In this document: positions 42,802 to 53,960 of the stretch, in pieces
Numbering within the stretch: the stretch's first letter is position 1
How the letters are laid out: each line of letters starts with the position of its first letter
NCBI GenBank assembly: GCA_000238815.2
Contig: AFXB01000004.1
Coordinates: 124,001 to 188,000, forward strand
DNA length: 64,000 nt
Direction: 5' to 3'
Source of the DNA: SAR116 cluster alpha proteobacterium HIMB100
Lineage (GTDB): Bacteria > Pseudomonadota > Alphaproteobacteria > Puniceispirillales > Puniceispirillaceae
The notes under the pieces: generated by a model
Seen by the model: the letters and a program-made list of their open reading frames with translations, nothing else
Database searches by the model: none
Told to the model about the DNA's origin: nothing
Position numbers and translations under genes: made by a program

Positions 42802-44232
42802 TTATTTGATCACCTTTCCCGGGTTTAACAGACCTTTTGGATCAAACACAGATTTCAACTGGGCCATCATATCTAGGGCCACTGGGTCTTTGACCTGCTG
42901 TAGCTGATCAATTTTTAATTGGCCAATGCCGTGTTCAGCACTAATCGACCCGCCAATTTTATCCAGAGCGCGATAAATTGCATCTTTCAGCGCCTCCCGC
43001 TTTTGTGTCCAGCCAGGATCCCCGCCTTCAGCCTCAACCAGATTAAAATGCAGGTTGCCGTCGCCCATATGCCCATAACCACATATTCTGGTCTTGGAAC
43101 ACACACTGCGCACTTCATGAGTTGCAGTTTCATAAAAAGCTGCCAAATCAGACCGCCTTACAGATATATCTGTATTGACTGGCGTTGATTCCCTTTTTGT
43201 TGATTCCGGTCCATGTTCGCGGATGTCCCACAGCTGTTGGCGCTGTGTTTCGTTTTGGGCAATTGTGGCATCTGTAATCAATCCGTCTTCAAAGGCTTCT
43301 GCCAGAAACTCTTCCATCAGGCTGTGTAGCGGAATTTGACCTGTTTTGTCCGGTTGTCCGTCTTTTTCATCAGAACTGGCGATTTCCATCAGAACCATGA
43401 ATTCAGGAATTGGAGAAAGCGGGCAGGGGATAGACGGGAATTGCTTGAAGACGATCTCTAACAGGCTGGAGGGCATCAATTCAAACGCCTCAACCTGCTC
43501 ACCACTTTTGGTTTGTAATTTGCCAAGCAGCTCAACACCAGCGTCGATATCCTTTATCCCGACCAAGGCTGTTGCTCTGACCTTTGGCAGTGAAAATAAC
43601 TTACAGGATGCAGCCGTGATTATCCCCAAGGTCCCTTCTGATCCAATAAACAAATGTTTCAAATCATAACCGGTATTATCTTTGCGTAAGGGGCTGAGCA
43701 GGTTCATTACACGTCCACCAAGCAGCACCACCTCAACACCAAGACATAAGTCTCGTGTGTTACCATAACGTACGACATTTACGCCTCCAGCATTAGTTGA
43801 CAGGTTACCGCCTATCGTGCAGCTGCCCTTAGCTGCCAGATTAAGGGGAAAATACAAATCATGCTGTTCTGCTGTTTTGTGCAAATCCTCGAGAATACAG
43901 CCAGATTCCACGATCATCGATCTGTTTTGAACAGACAGTTCGCGCACTTTATTCATCTTCGCCAGACTGAGAATAATAGACTGGCCGCTATGATCAGGAA
44001 TACCGCCACCCACAAGTCCTGTGTTGCCGCCCTGAGGGACAATGACCAAATTATGGGTGTCTGCAATTGCCATGATTTGGGCAACCTGTTCTGTATTACG
44101 TGGGAACAGAACGCCTTGTGCTGTGCCATCAAACTGGCCGCGCCAGTCCATTAGATGTGGTTTCATATCTTCCGGCTGGCTGATGATATCTTTGCTGTTT
44201 AATATCGGTTCGAAATGCTGAAGATCATTCAT
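42802..44232 (-). CDS. FAD-linked 2-hydroxyacid dehydrogenase (D-2-hydroxyglutarate / D-lactate dehydrogenase-like)
   Basis: About 476 aa of the GlcD/D2HGDH family. The FAD-binding PCMH domain has VPQGGNTGLVGGG, the NLAAKGSCTIGGNLSTNAGG run and KHLFIGSEGTLGIIT. The C-terminal FAD-oxidase domain has the metal-site His motif GHMGDGNLHFN and SAEHGIG. Likely oxidises D-2-hydroxy acids and passes electrons to an acceptor. ATG 44232 was preferred to TTG 44271, which touches the tsaC stop codon. The substrate is not deducible. Confidence 0.88.
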   Translation of the reverse strand: MNDLQHFEPILNSKDIISQPEDMKPHLMDWRGQFDGTAQGVLFPRNTEQVAQIMAIADTHNLVIVPQGGNTGLVGGGIPDHSGQSIILSLAKMNKVRELSVQNRSMIVESGCILEDLHKTAEQHDLYFPLNLAAKGSCTIGGNLSTNAGGVNVVRYGNTRDLCLGVEVVLLGGRVMNLLSPLRKDNTGYDLKHLFIGSEGTLGIITAASCKLFSLPKVRATALVGIKDIDAGVELLGKLQTKSGEQVEAFELMPSSLLEIVFKQFPSIPCPLSPIPEFMVLMEIASSDEKDGQPDKTGQIPLHSLMEEFLAEAFEDGLITDATIAQNETQRQQLWDIREHGPESTKRESTPVNTDISVRRSDLAAFYETATHEVRSVCSKTRICGYGHMGDGNLHFNLVEAEGGDPGWTQKREALKDAIYRALDKIGGSISAEHGIGQLKIDQLQQVKDPVALDMMAQLKSVFDPKGLLNPGKVIK

Positions 44233-44271
44233 TTGTTCAGATATCCATGTCTGTCGGACTTGTTTTTTCAA

Positions 44272-45252
44272 TTATCGATTTGCTGCCGATCCGGACGGTC
44301 TGGGCGCGGCGGCACGGGCAATGCGATCATTAATCGCCAACCCTAATCCTGCCATGGGTATTGGGGCAATGGCAATAGCATTGGTCTTCAGCGCATCTGC
44401 CTCATGAAGCACAGCGAACAGATTGGCTGCCGCTTCAACCAAATCTGCACTCTCCGATAAGTTAAAATCGGTTGCCAGGCCGGGGGCTGAGGGGCCAAAG
44501 CCAATATACACCTCGCCTAATTGCCGTTCGGTCGCGTTCAGTCTGACTGCGGCATGAGGAGCGTAGTGACTTTCGATTTGTCCCGGCGATACCAGTCCTT
44601 TTGTTTTTGTTGATGATGGATTTAAAATAACCTCAATGCCAGCTTGGTCTGACAGCTGTTCAGTTGTCAGCGGGCCAGGACGCAATAAAACGGGGTGATC
44701 TGAGCGGCAATCAATGACGGTTGATTCAAGTCCGCTTTGACAAGCTCCACCATCTAAAATCATATCGCAAGCAGGGCCAAGGCCCGTTAAGACATGTTGT
44801 GCAGTAGAGGGGCTGATGCGGCCACTGGGATTGGCAGAAGGCGCCACTACAGGAGCGTCTACTCTGGCAAGTAAGTCCAGCGCAGCTGGATGAGAAGGAA
44901 CCCGCACCGCGAGCGTATCGGTTCCTGCAGAGGCTAGTGCAGCAATCGGGCTTTGAGCTGGTTTGTTGAGGATCAGGGTCAGAGGACCTGGCCAGAATGC
45001 CTCAGCCATAAGGCGGGCAGGCTTATTTGCATTGCCGGCATTCAGAGCCGCCTCAACAGAGGGAAAATGGCTGATTAACGGATTGAAACGGGGGCGCTGT
45101 TTAGCTGAAAAAATCCGTGCAACAGCGGTTGCATCAGTCGCCAGTGCCCCAAGTCCATATACAGTTTCGGTAGGGAAGGCGACCAGACCTCCCGCATTCA
45201 GGCAAGCGGCTGCCCGGTCAAGAGTTACATCATTAATCGGGTGAATTATCAT
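44272..45252 (-). CDS. tsaC: L-threonylcarbamoyladenylate synthase (Sua5/YwlC type)
   Basis: Makes threonylcarbamoyl-AMP for the t6A37 modification of ANN-decoding tRNAs. The YrdC domain (about 1-200) has the PTETVYGLG motif, KQRPRFNPL and SANPSGRISPS. The extra C-terminal Sua5 domain (about 220-326) makes it the long form. Stop and downstream gene are directly adjacent, so the two are likely co-transcribed. Confidence 0.93.
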   Translation of the reverse strand: MIIHPINDVTLDRAAACLNAGGLVAFPTETVYGLGALATDATAVARIFSAKQRPRFNPLISHFPSVEAALNAGNANKPARLMAEAFWPGPLTLILNKPAQSPIAALASAGTDTLAVRVPSHPAALDLLARVDAPVVAPSANPSGRISPSTAQHVLTGLGPACDMILDGGACQSGLESTVIDCRSDHPVLLRPGPLTTEQLSDQAGIEVILNPSSTKTKGLVSPGQIESHYAPHAAVRLNATERQLGEVYIGFGPSAPGLATDFNLSESADLVEAAANLFAVLHEADALKTNAIAIAPIPMAGLGLAINDRIARAAAPRPSGSAANR

Positions 45253-45379
45253 GAAAAGCCACAGCCTTACTGTTGTGATTACAACTGAGCTTGTTATGAT
45301 AAAATGTCACTATTATGGCAATGATTATCTGGCAAAGCTTTTGTCAGAGCAAGCGCAATTCAAGTGAAAAGGCTAGGCA

Positions 45380-46057
45380 ATGTGCGGACGGTTTACGCTG
45401 ACAACCACAGCAGATGAGCTGCATAGGCGATTTGGTGTGCATATCACTCAGACATTGGCGCCGCGGTGGAATATAGCACCGTCTCAACCTTCTTTGATTC
45501 TCATTCAATCTGATCTGGAATTAACCGCAACGCAGGCAGAATTTGGCCTGAAAGCCGGCCCAGATGGCAAGCGCCTGATTAATGCCCGTGCCGAGACAGT
45601 AAAGGAAAAGCCAACCTTTCGACAGGTCTATCAGACCTCTCGCTGTTTGGTTCTGGCAAGCGGATGGTATGAATGGGCAGGCAAAGGAAAGCCATATCAT
45701 GTCCAATTGACAGATGCGCGTGTGATGGCTTTTGCGGGGCTTTATTTTGCCCCACGTCAGCGCAATCAAACGGGTCAGTTTGTGATTTTGACAACAGCGG
45801 CAGATGGTGAATTGGCGGCTGTGCATCATCGCAGTCCACTGGTCTTGCCAGCCACATGCTGGCAGACTTGGCTAACAGGTCTGTCTGCTGACGCAGATTC
45901 CTGTCTGACACCGCCTTTGTCGCGTTATTTTAATCTTTATCCAGTGGCCCCAGCAGTTGGCGATATTCGTCAGGATAATGCAAGTTTAGTTGCGCCTCAC
46001 CTACATCAGGACGCCCCCTCCATTGCGACAACACCACAAGGTGATTTGTTCACCTGA
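45380..46057 (+). CDS. SRAP domain protein (abasic-site DNA-protein crosslinker, YedK/HMCES-like)
   Basis: 225 aa. The catalytic Cys follows Met1 (MCGRFTL) and becomes the N-terminus that crosslinks to abasic sites in single-stranded DNA. Further family motifs are WNIAPSQ, INARAETV, LASGWYEW and the His motif AVHHRSPLVL. Protects stalled forks in other organisms. It sits beside, and convergent with, a base-excision glycosylase that creates abasic sites, a sensible functional pairing. Confidence 0.92.
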   Translation: MCGRFTLTTTADELHRRFGVHITQTLAPRWNIAPSQPSLILIQSDLELTATQAEFGLKAGPDGKRLINARAETVKEKPTFRQVYQTSRCLVLASGWYEWAGKGKPYHVQLTDARVMAFAGLYFAPRQRNQTGQFVILTTAADGELAAVHHRSPLVLPATCWQTWLTGLSADADSCLTPPLSRYFNLYPVAPAVGDIRQDNASLVAPHLHQDAPSIATTPQGDLFT

Positions 46058-46063
46058 ACAAAA

Positions 46064-46708
46064 TTAGCCAGTTGGGGTGCCGTCTCTGACAAGACAGCTG
46101 TAAAGATGCCACAGCATCAAGGCAGCAGCGCCCCTGTAGGGGTGCCATCCATCTGCAAAGCGATCCATTTCGGTATGACTGGGGCGCTGATCAAGATGTT
46201 TCAGACGTTTGACAGCTTCCATGAGTGCGAGATCATTTCCCGGCCATGCGTTAAAATCAGCAAGGCAAAACAGCCGGTAATTTGAAACTGTCCACCCTCC
46301 GATGCCTCGATAGCTTATCAATTTTGTTGTGAATGTTTCAGAATCGGCTTTGTTCAATTCAGTCAGATTCAACTCGCCATTGGTCTCAGCTCTGGCCAGG
46401 TCAATTATATATTCAGCCTTTCTTCGGCTCAGGCCGATAGACTGCAAATTCTCATACGGGAGTGGGGCAAGCGCCTGAGCATCCGTCAAACCTTGCTCAG
46501 ACATCCGTCCCCATAACGCAACCGCGACTTGCCGTGAAATCTGCTGGCCAAGAATAATACGAACCAATGAGCTGAATTGCGCAGGTTCGAAGCGGTCAGG
46601 CGGGTTGCCAAATTGAGCTCTGGCTGCGGCTAGCTGGCCATCCTGCTGGTCAAGACACTGAAGAGCCTGAAGAAGTGCAGGGTGGCTGGTCAGACGGTCT
46701 GAAGCCAT
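46064..46708 (-). CDS. DNA-3-methyladenine glycosylase II-like (HhH-GPD)
   Basis: 214 aa AlkA-type glycosylase without the N-terminal AlkA extension. LGQQISRQVA opens the HhH-GPD fold, YRGIGGWTVSNYRLF is the helix-hairpin-helix, and WPGNDLALMEA carries the catalytic Asp. Removes alkylated bases such as 3-methyladenine. Convergent with the SRAP gene, 6 bp apart. Confidence 0.88.
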   Translation of the reverse strand: MASDRLTSHPALLQALQCLDQQDGQLAAARAQFGNPPDRFEPAQFSSLVRIILGQQISRQVAVALWGRMSEQGLTDAQALAPLPYENLQSIGLSRRKAEYIIDLARAETNGELNLTELNKADSETFTTKLISYRGIGGWTVSNYRLFCLADFNAWPGNDLALMEAVKRLKHLDQRPSHTEMDRFADGWHPYRGAAALMLWHLYSCLVRDGTPTG

Positions 46709-46785
46709 GATACTGTCCTTTCATTCATCTGTTTCAGCGGATGCGCAAATTACAGGCCTTTGACTACACATCAAGGGAGGATTTT

Positions 46786-47469
46786 ATGTCAAGGCAGAGG
46801 TCATCATCTGCAGAAGCAATTATTTGGGATTTGCCTCTCAGGGTCTTTCACTGGGCTCTTGTGATCTGTGTTGTTGTATCTGTTGTTTCTGCAAAGCTGG
46901 GGGCAACGGCTGTTCATGAACGCAGCGGGCTTGCGGTCATGGGATTGATCCTGTTTCGGGTTATATGGGGGGGCATCGGCAGCCAGACAGCACGATTTAC
47001 CACCTTTGTGAAATCACCGGCTGCTGTACTGGCCTATGCCCGTCACCTTGTCATTGGTCAGACAGATAACCAGTCAGGTCATTCAGCGCTTGGCGGCTAC
47101 GCCACGTTGTTGCTGCTGATGGTTTGTTTGGTTATGGCGGTGACAGGTTCATTTTCCACTGACGATATTTTATATGACGGTCCTTTTGCGCATCTTGCTC
47201 CGGATTATGTTAACACAGCGTCCCGCATCCATCATTTAACAGAAAAGATATTATTCGCGGTAATTGCCATGCATGTACTGGCTCTGTTTACCTATTTCTG
47301 GCGTCTGAAGAAGAATTTAATGCCTGCAATGATTACAGGCAGACGAGCAAACGCAATCGGACCTTCAGGGCGGCTATCTTCATCTCGAACTGTGCTCGGT
47401 CTGGCCTTAATGTTTTGTCTGATTGTGCTGTTTCAATTGGCACCATTATTACGCCCCAGCCTGTTTTAA
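46786..47469 (+). CDS. Cytochrome b561-type diheme membrane protein
   Basis: 227 aa from ATG 46786, chosen because GGGAGGA lies 6 bp upstream; the frame is open from 46741. It starts IIWDLPLRVFHWALV, the typical N-terminal helix with heme-ligand His, followed by three more helices with further His residues (SGHSALGGY, IHHLTEKILF, AMHVLALFTYF). Carries electrons between quinol and a periplasmic partner. The diheme b561/Ni-hydrogenase b type is clear. It lies 220 bp from a cytochrome c' gene on the other strand, which could be its redox partner. Confidence 0.88.
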   Translation: MSRQRSSSAEAIIWDLPLRVFHWALVICVVVSVVSAKLGATAVHERSGLAVMGLILFRVIWGGIGSQTARFTTFVKSPAAVLAYARHLVIGQTDNQSGHSALGGYATLLLLMVCLVMAVTGSFSTDDILYDGPFAHLAPDYVNTASRIHHLTEKILFAVIAMHVLALFTYFWRLKKNLMPAMITGRRANAIGPSGRLSSSRTVLGLALMFCLIVLFQLAPLLRPSLF

Positions 47470-47689
47470 GCTGTGTAGCCGCCTTTTTGCGACCGGGGTT
47501 TTAAAAATAAGGCGCGCGCATCTAAGCACACAGTGCCTATGGCCCGCTCGCCTTGTGACAAGGTCTGGCCACTGTTGACTTCTCAGCAGTCATTAACAGC
47601 CGAGGGATAGACATTCATCGGCTAAAACACGTCTCACCAGAACAGTACTCAATCACTACAGACAGTGAGTAAAACGCTGGATTTCTGTT

Positions 47690-48106
47690 TTAGTTTGCTT
47701 TGTAAGACTGATGACAGGACTTACAGGTTCCGCTCAGTTCTTGCACTGCGGACATGATTTTTTCAGAATCAGTTGCCTTTGCAGCAGCATCTAACTTTAA
47801 AGCGGCTTGTTTGTTTGCGTCTGCCTTAGCGCGGAAATCATCAAAATCCATCCATATGGCATCCAATGCCCCTTTGCTTTCCGATCCCTCTGGAAAAAAT
47901 TCTGGCATCTGACTTGCCCAGCTAGAAATGCTTTGAGCGCCAGCCGAGATTGCTTCAAAATCACCAGCCTGTATTTGGCCTCTTATGGCTTTCAAGATGG
48001 TGACGTTGTTCTTGAAGTTAGCTTTACGGTCCTCTACCACACCGGCTTGCGCTGAAAAGGTGAACAGCGTGCCAGCAAGAATCGATAACAGGATAAAAGG
48101 TTTCAT
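47690..48106 (-). CDS. Cytochrome c' (class II cytochrome c)
   Basis: 138 aa with signal peptide (cleavage after AQA) and the C-terminal heme-binding motif CKSCH in the fourth helix (TCKSCHQSYKAN), the layout of four-helix-bundle cytochromes c'. A periplasmic heme protein that binds NO or acts in electron transfer. Faces the b561 gene tail-to-tail across a 220 bp gap. Confidence 0.9.
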   Translation of the reverse strand: MKPFILLSILAGTLFTFSAQAGVVEDRKANFKNNVTILKAIRGQIQAGDFEAISAGAQSISSWASQMPEFFPEGSESKGALDAIWMDFDDFRAKADANKQAALKLDAAAKATDSEKIMSAVQELSGTCKSCHQSYKAN

Positions 48107-48204
48107 TATGCTCGCTCCTGTAGCAAAAATTATTATCTATCCCTGATACGTTGAGATATCATAACGCAGATTGTGTTCGCATTTGTTTTTTAACGGGTTT
48201 TTTT

Positions 48205-49095
48205 ATGATTCCTGCCCAGATGATCGGTGTTCTATGCACACTTTCTGCGGTTGCATGTGGGTTAATCACAGGATTAATTGTAAAGATTTTATCTGACGAT
48301 TTATCCTTGTTGACGACCTTGTTCTATCGGTTTTTATTTTGCTTACCGCTGTTGTTTGTGACCGCGTTGTGGGTGAGGGGGTCGGCTTTTTATAAGCTGA
48401 GCCAGAAAAAAACGATGATGGTTCGCGTCATTTTTGGCCTTTCAGGGATTTTGTTGTGGTTTTTGGCGCTGCGGAATATTTCACTTGGTCAGGCAACCGC
48501 ATTGTTCCAGTCTTCAGTGTTGTTTGTCACACTGGCATCCCCTTTCGTTTTGGGCGAGAAGGTCGGGCCTTACAGAATGGGTGCAGTCTTGGTGGGTTTG
48601 GTTGGTATCATCTTACTTACGGATCCGTTTTCTGGGCCTTTGTCAGGGGGAGTTTTGTATGCTGTGATTGGCGCTGTGGTTCATGCAGGTCTGTCTTTAT
48701 CCCTGCGACGCCTGGGCAAAAAGGATGAACCAGTAACGATCGCCTTGCTGCATAATGTTGCTGGGTTTGCCTTATGGACAATCTGTCTTTTGGTGCTGCC
48801 TGCTCAAATGCAATGGCCTGAAACTCATCATTGGCCGCTGTTGATCGCACTTGGTGTTGTCAGTTCGTTATTACAGCTCTCGTTTACTACGGCTTACCGG
48901 TTCAGTGATGCGGTTGTGGTTGTCACGTTGCGTTATCTTCAGGTGCCTTCTGCCGGCGTTCTCGGCTTTTTCATTTTTTCAGAAGTGCCAAATTTTCTTC
49001 AACTGCTCGGTACGGCCATAGTCATTTCATCTTGTATGTTTATTGTTTGGCGCGAATTTGTTATCTCTCGGAAACAAAAGAATTCAATCCAATAA
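48205..49095 (+). CDS. EamA/DMT-family transporter
   Basis: 296 aa with ten predicted helices arranged as two EamA repeats (about 10-135 and 150-290; LFYRFLFCLPLLFV and the FGLSGILLWFLALRNISLGQA stretch are typical). Likely exports metabolites or amino acids. ATG 48205 gives the usual length; the frame is also open from 48151. A small unknown gene follows 15 bp downstream. Confidence 0.85.
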   Translation: MIPAQMIGVLCTLSAVACGLITGLIVKILSDDLSLLTTLFYRFLFCLPLLFVTALWVRGSAFYKLSQKKTMMVRVIFGLSGILLWFLALRNISLGQATALFQSSVLFVTLASPFVLGEKVGPYRMGAVLVGLVGIILLTDPFSGPLSGGVLYAVIGAVVHAGLSLSLRRLGKKDEPVTIALLHNVAGFALWTICLLVLPAQMQWPETHHWPLLIALGVVSSLLQLSFTTAYRFSDAVVVVTLRYLQVPSAGVLGFFIFSEVPNFLQLLGTAIVISSCMFIVWREFVISRKQKNSIQ

Positions 49096-49110
49096 GAGAG
49101 GGACAAAACA

Positions 49111-49629
49111 ATGATTGTACGCCTGATGGGGGAAATAGATATCCACAGTTTTAGCCCCGACACTCTTTTGGCTGAACGCCCCTCTTTGGGTGGCGTATCC
49201 ATTCAGGGTGACGTTACCGATGGCGACGTGATTAACTGGTTGGGCTGGGCCTTGGATAGTGGAGCCGCTGATCGTCTGGAAGAGGATGAGATATTCCGTG
49301 GGCAGGTAGAATCTGCTGGCCGATATCTGGCAGGTTTGCGGCAGCCAGATTTAGGGGCTGACCAGTTTGTAATGTTACTAATCTTGCGTGAACGTTGGCC
49401 AGTAGGCAGCAAAGCAAAATTCAAGGCTGTCGCAGACCGTGTTGGGGCTAGCCACACTTATCATTTAATGGCCTGCCCACCACAAGATTCCGTTGATTTT
49501 AACGATGACGAAGCAATGTCAGCTGCTGAAGCCCAGTCGCTGCATGCGATGGTTCCTATGATGAGGCGGGCACGCAAACAATTTGCAGCAAGTTCAGGTC
49601 TTCAGCAGTTTTTAAAGAATTTGTCCTGA
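49111..49629 (+). CDS. Unknown conserved-looking cytoplasmic protein
   Basis: 172 aa; AGAGAGGG precedes the ATG. Soluble, with segments such as RLMGEIDIHSFSPD, VINWLGWALDSG and FVMLLILRERWPVG. GC content and codon use match the core genome, so it is not part of the island. No family recognised. Convergent with acetoacetyl-CoA synthetase, 7 bp apart. Confidence 0.65.
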   Translation: MIVRLMGEIDIHSFSPDTLLAERPSLGGVSIQGDVTDGDVINWLGWALDSGAADRLEEDEIFRGQVESAGRYLAGLRQPDLGADQFVMLLILRERWPVGSKAKFKAVADRVGASHTYHLMACPPQDSVDFNDDEAMSAAEAQSLHAMVPMMRRARKQFAASSGLQQFLKNLS

Positions 49630-49636
49630 CACAGGC

Positions 49637-51595
<1,959 letters not shown>

Positions 51596-51800
51596 CTTGT
51601 TTCACCTAAATGCTGGTCATCGTGAAAGGTCTGCTCACGCTACCTCAATATTCTAGAAAAGTCAGTCATATACGGTGAAAAAAGCATCAGGTTTTCTCAC
51701 CAGGCGCGCATTCACTCTATTATATTACCCTTTTGCACAACTGGCGCATGAGGCAAGAAAAATATTAATTTTCCGTGAAGGAAAGTGAGGAAAATAACCT

Positions 51801-52320
51801 ATGAATGATAATTTCTTGAGCAAAATTACCCCAGAGTTGGATGGTAAAATGGTATCTGCTGGTTTGGGAAAATGGTTGTATTATCCAAACGAACTGCCGT
51901 TGGTGATGCAGATAGAAAACCTGAACCAGGGCCAGTTATTGTGTTATGTCAGCTTGTCTAAGCGGCGGGAGGGCATGTTTTTGATCTCATTCCTGACGAT
52001 GCTGATGATTGAGGAAGTCCATGCTCTGTCAGAAGATATGCGCCCTGAAACCAAGCCGAGATGCGGATGTTCGATTTGCTGCAGCGCTTCACTAAAATTC
52101 GGTTGTGTGTCAGGGACTGTATCGCTGACCTATTACAGCCGATTAAATTGGACACAGCCATCTTGTCATGAGTTTTTAATGTTTTGTGACGCGTTCATAC
52201 CCTTTGTTGCGCAATAGGCACAAGACTACTTGCCCTGTTCTGACAATGAAAATGGTGCGGCTTTCATCGCAAATTTATCAGACACCAGATTATCCTTCCT
52301 TCTGTCTGAGATGGAAGAAT
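51801..52320 (+). pseudogene. Probable decayed gene with several frame changes
   Basis: An ORF of 138 codons starts at 51801 (MNDNFLSKITPELDG). From about 51974 its coding character moves between frames: HVFDLIPDDADD and then, from 52061, MRMFDLLQRFTKIRL read in the +2 frame, while EEVHALSEDMRPET lies in the original frame. After the TAG at 52215 the original frame continues AQDYLPCSDNENG to 52318. The mixture suggests a gene with two or more frameshifts plus a stop, or poor sequence here. No family recognised. The gap 51596-51800 holds nothing recognisable. Confidence 0.4.
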
Positions 52321-52457
52321 AGACATCTGCTCAATCTGGCTTGTAATCCGTTGGCCATCTCAATCTATCTATACAAACTTTTTCGTGCTATCCAGAGCCT
52401 TGAATAAAAATTTGAGCAAGATGACTAGGGTTCAGGATACTTAAAAAAGGCAAAGAT

Positions 52458-53819
52458 ATGTCAACTCACTATGATTACGATTTGATTGTGATTGGTGCTG
52501 GTTCAGGCGGTGTTCGGGCAGGCCGGATTGCCGCAGGACATGGCGCGCGCGTTGCAGTTATCGAAGAAGATAGGCCGGGCGGTACCTGTGTAATCAGGGG
52601 GTGTGTCCCCAAAAAGCTGTTGGTCTATGGGGCATCTGTCGCGGCTGATATGGAAGACGCATCTGGGTTTGGCTGGACGTTGGGCGAGAGGACCCATGAT
52701 TGGTCTGCGCTCATCTCTGCAAAAGACAAAGAATTAGACAGGCTGGAGGGGATTTACAAACAGCTTCTGGCCTCTGCTGGAGCAGAGCTCATTTCGGGGC
52801 GGGGGCGAATTACTGGTGCGCATGAGGTTTGTGTTGGTGAACGTAAACTTACCACCAAAACCATTCTCATTGCTACTGGCGGCTGGCCTCAGATTCCTGA
52901 TGTTCCCGGTCTTGCTGAACATGCGATAACCTCAACAGAAGCGCTTGATTTAGACGCTTTGCCTGAGCGGATTATTGTATATGGGGCAGGGTACATAGCG
53001 CTTGAATTTGCAGGGATTTTTAACAGTTTAGGCAGCGAGGTGCATCTGGTGTACAGAGCTGATCTGCCGCTGCGGGGTTTTGATGACGATGTCCGTCGGC
53101 ATATGGTTGAAGCCTTGCAAAACCGCGGTATACATATTCATGCTGAAACGACAGTGGAAAGCGTTGTCTCTGAAGATGGCCAGCTATCGGTACGGCTCAG
53201 TGATGGCCAATCTCTCTCCTGCGATCAGATTATGGCGGCTACCGGACGAATGCCGAATACAAATGGGCTAGGTCTTGATGTGGCAGGTGTGAAGGTAAAT
53301 AAGAAGGGCGCTGTCGAAGTTGACAACCAGTCACGGACCAACATTGATCATATCTACGCAGTAGGTGACGTCACAGACAGAATAAATCTGACGCCAGTAG
53401 CGATTGCCGAAGGGCACGCTTTTGCGGACAGTCTGTTTGCAGGACAGTCCCGCCATATCAGCCATGACAATGTGGCATCAGCCGTATTCAGCCAGCCACC
53501 GCTTGCATCAGTTGGGCTGACCGAACAACAAGCTGTTCAAGAATATGGCGCAGTAGATGTTTATGAAAGTCGGTTTCGGCCAATGAAGAACACGCTCTCA
53601 GGACGTGATGAACGCACCTATATGAAGCTTATAGTGGCAAGTGAAAGTCAGAAAATTCTGGGAATTCATATGATTGGCCCTGATTCAGCTGAAATTATGC
53701 AAGGGCTTGCAATCGCTGTTCATATGGGGGCAACCAAGGCAGATTTTGATGCAGTTATCGGTATCCATCCGACAGCTGCGGAAGAATTTGTAACCATGCG
53801 AACAAAACGACAAAGCTGA
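52458..53819 (+). CDS. gor: Glutathione-disulfide reductase
   Basis: FAD/NADPH flavoenzyme that keeps glutathione reduced. The N-terminal FAD motif is VIGAGSGGVRAGR; the redox-active pair Cys44 and Cys49 is in GGTCVIRGCVPKK; the NADPH domain has VYGAGYIALEFAG; and the C-terminal interface has the active His-Glu in HPTAAEE. At 453 aa it matches alphaproteobacterial Gor. A ribosome site AAAGGCAAAG precedes the ATG. Confidence 0.95.
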   Translation: MSTHYDYDLIVIGAGSGGVRAGRIAAGHGARVAVIEEDRPGGTCVIRGCVPKKLLVYGASVAADMEDASGFGWTLGERTHDWSALISAKDKELDRLEGIYKQLLASAGAELISGRGRITGAHEVCVGERKLTTKTILIATGGWPQIPDVPGLAEHAITSTEALDLDALPERIIVYGAGYIALEFAGIFNSLGSEVHLVYRADLPLRGFDDDVRRHMVEALQNRGIHIHAETTVESVVSEDGQLSVRLSDGQSLSCDQIMAATGRMPNTNGLGLDVAGVKVNKKGAVEVDNQSRTNIDHIYAVGDVTDRINLTPVAIAEGHAFADSLFAGQSRHISHDNVASAVFSQPPLASVGLTEQQAVQEYGAVDVYESRFRPMKNTLSGRDERTYMKLIVASESQKILGIHMIGPDSAEIMQGLAIAVHMGATKADFDAVIGIHPTAAEEFVTMRTKRQS

Positions 53820-53960
53820 CCTGTGCCCCAGATAGCTTTAAATGCAACATAATTGGCGAGTTTTCTTTGCTTTTCAGAGATAAATCGTTATTTTATCAGC
53901 ACGAAAGTCCGACAACAAAAAAAGGCAGTTTGAGCCTGAAAAGGCGAGGCTGAAAGTGAT

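Noticed and set aside
47470-47689. RNA gene in the gap between the cytochrome genes
   Set aside because: Some GC-rich inverted segments are present, but no tRNA arms or known RNA motif could be recognised.
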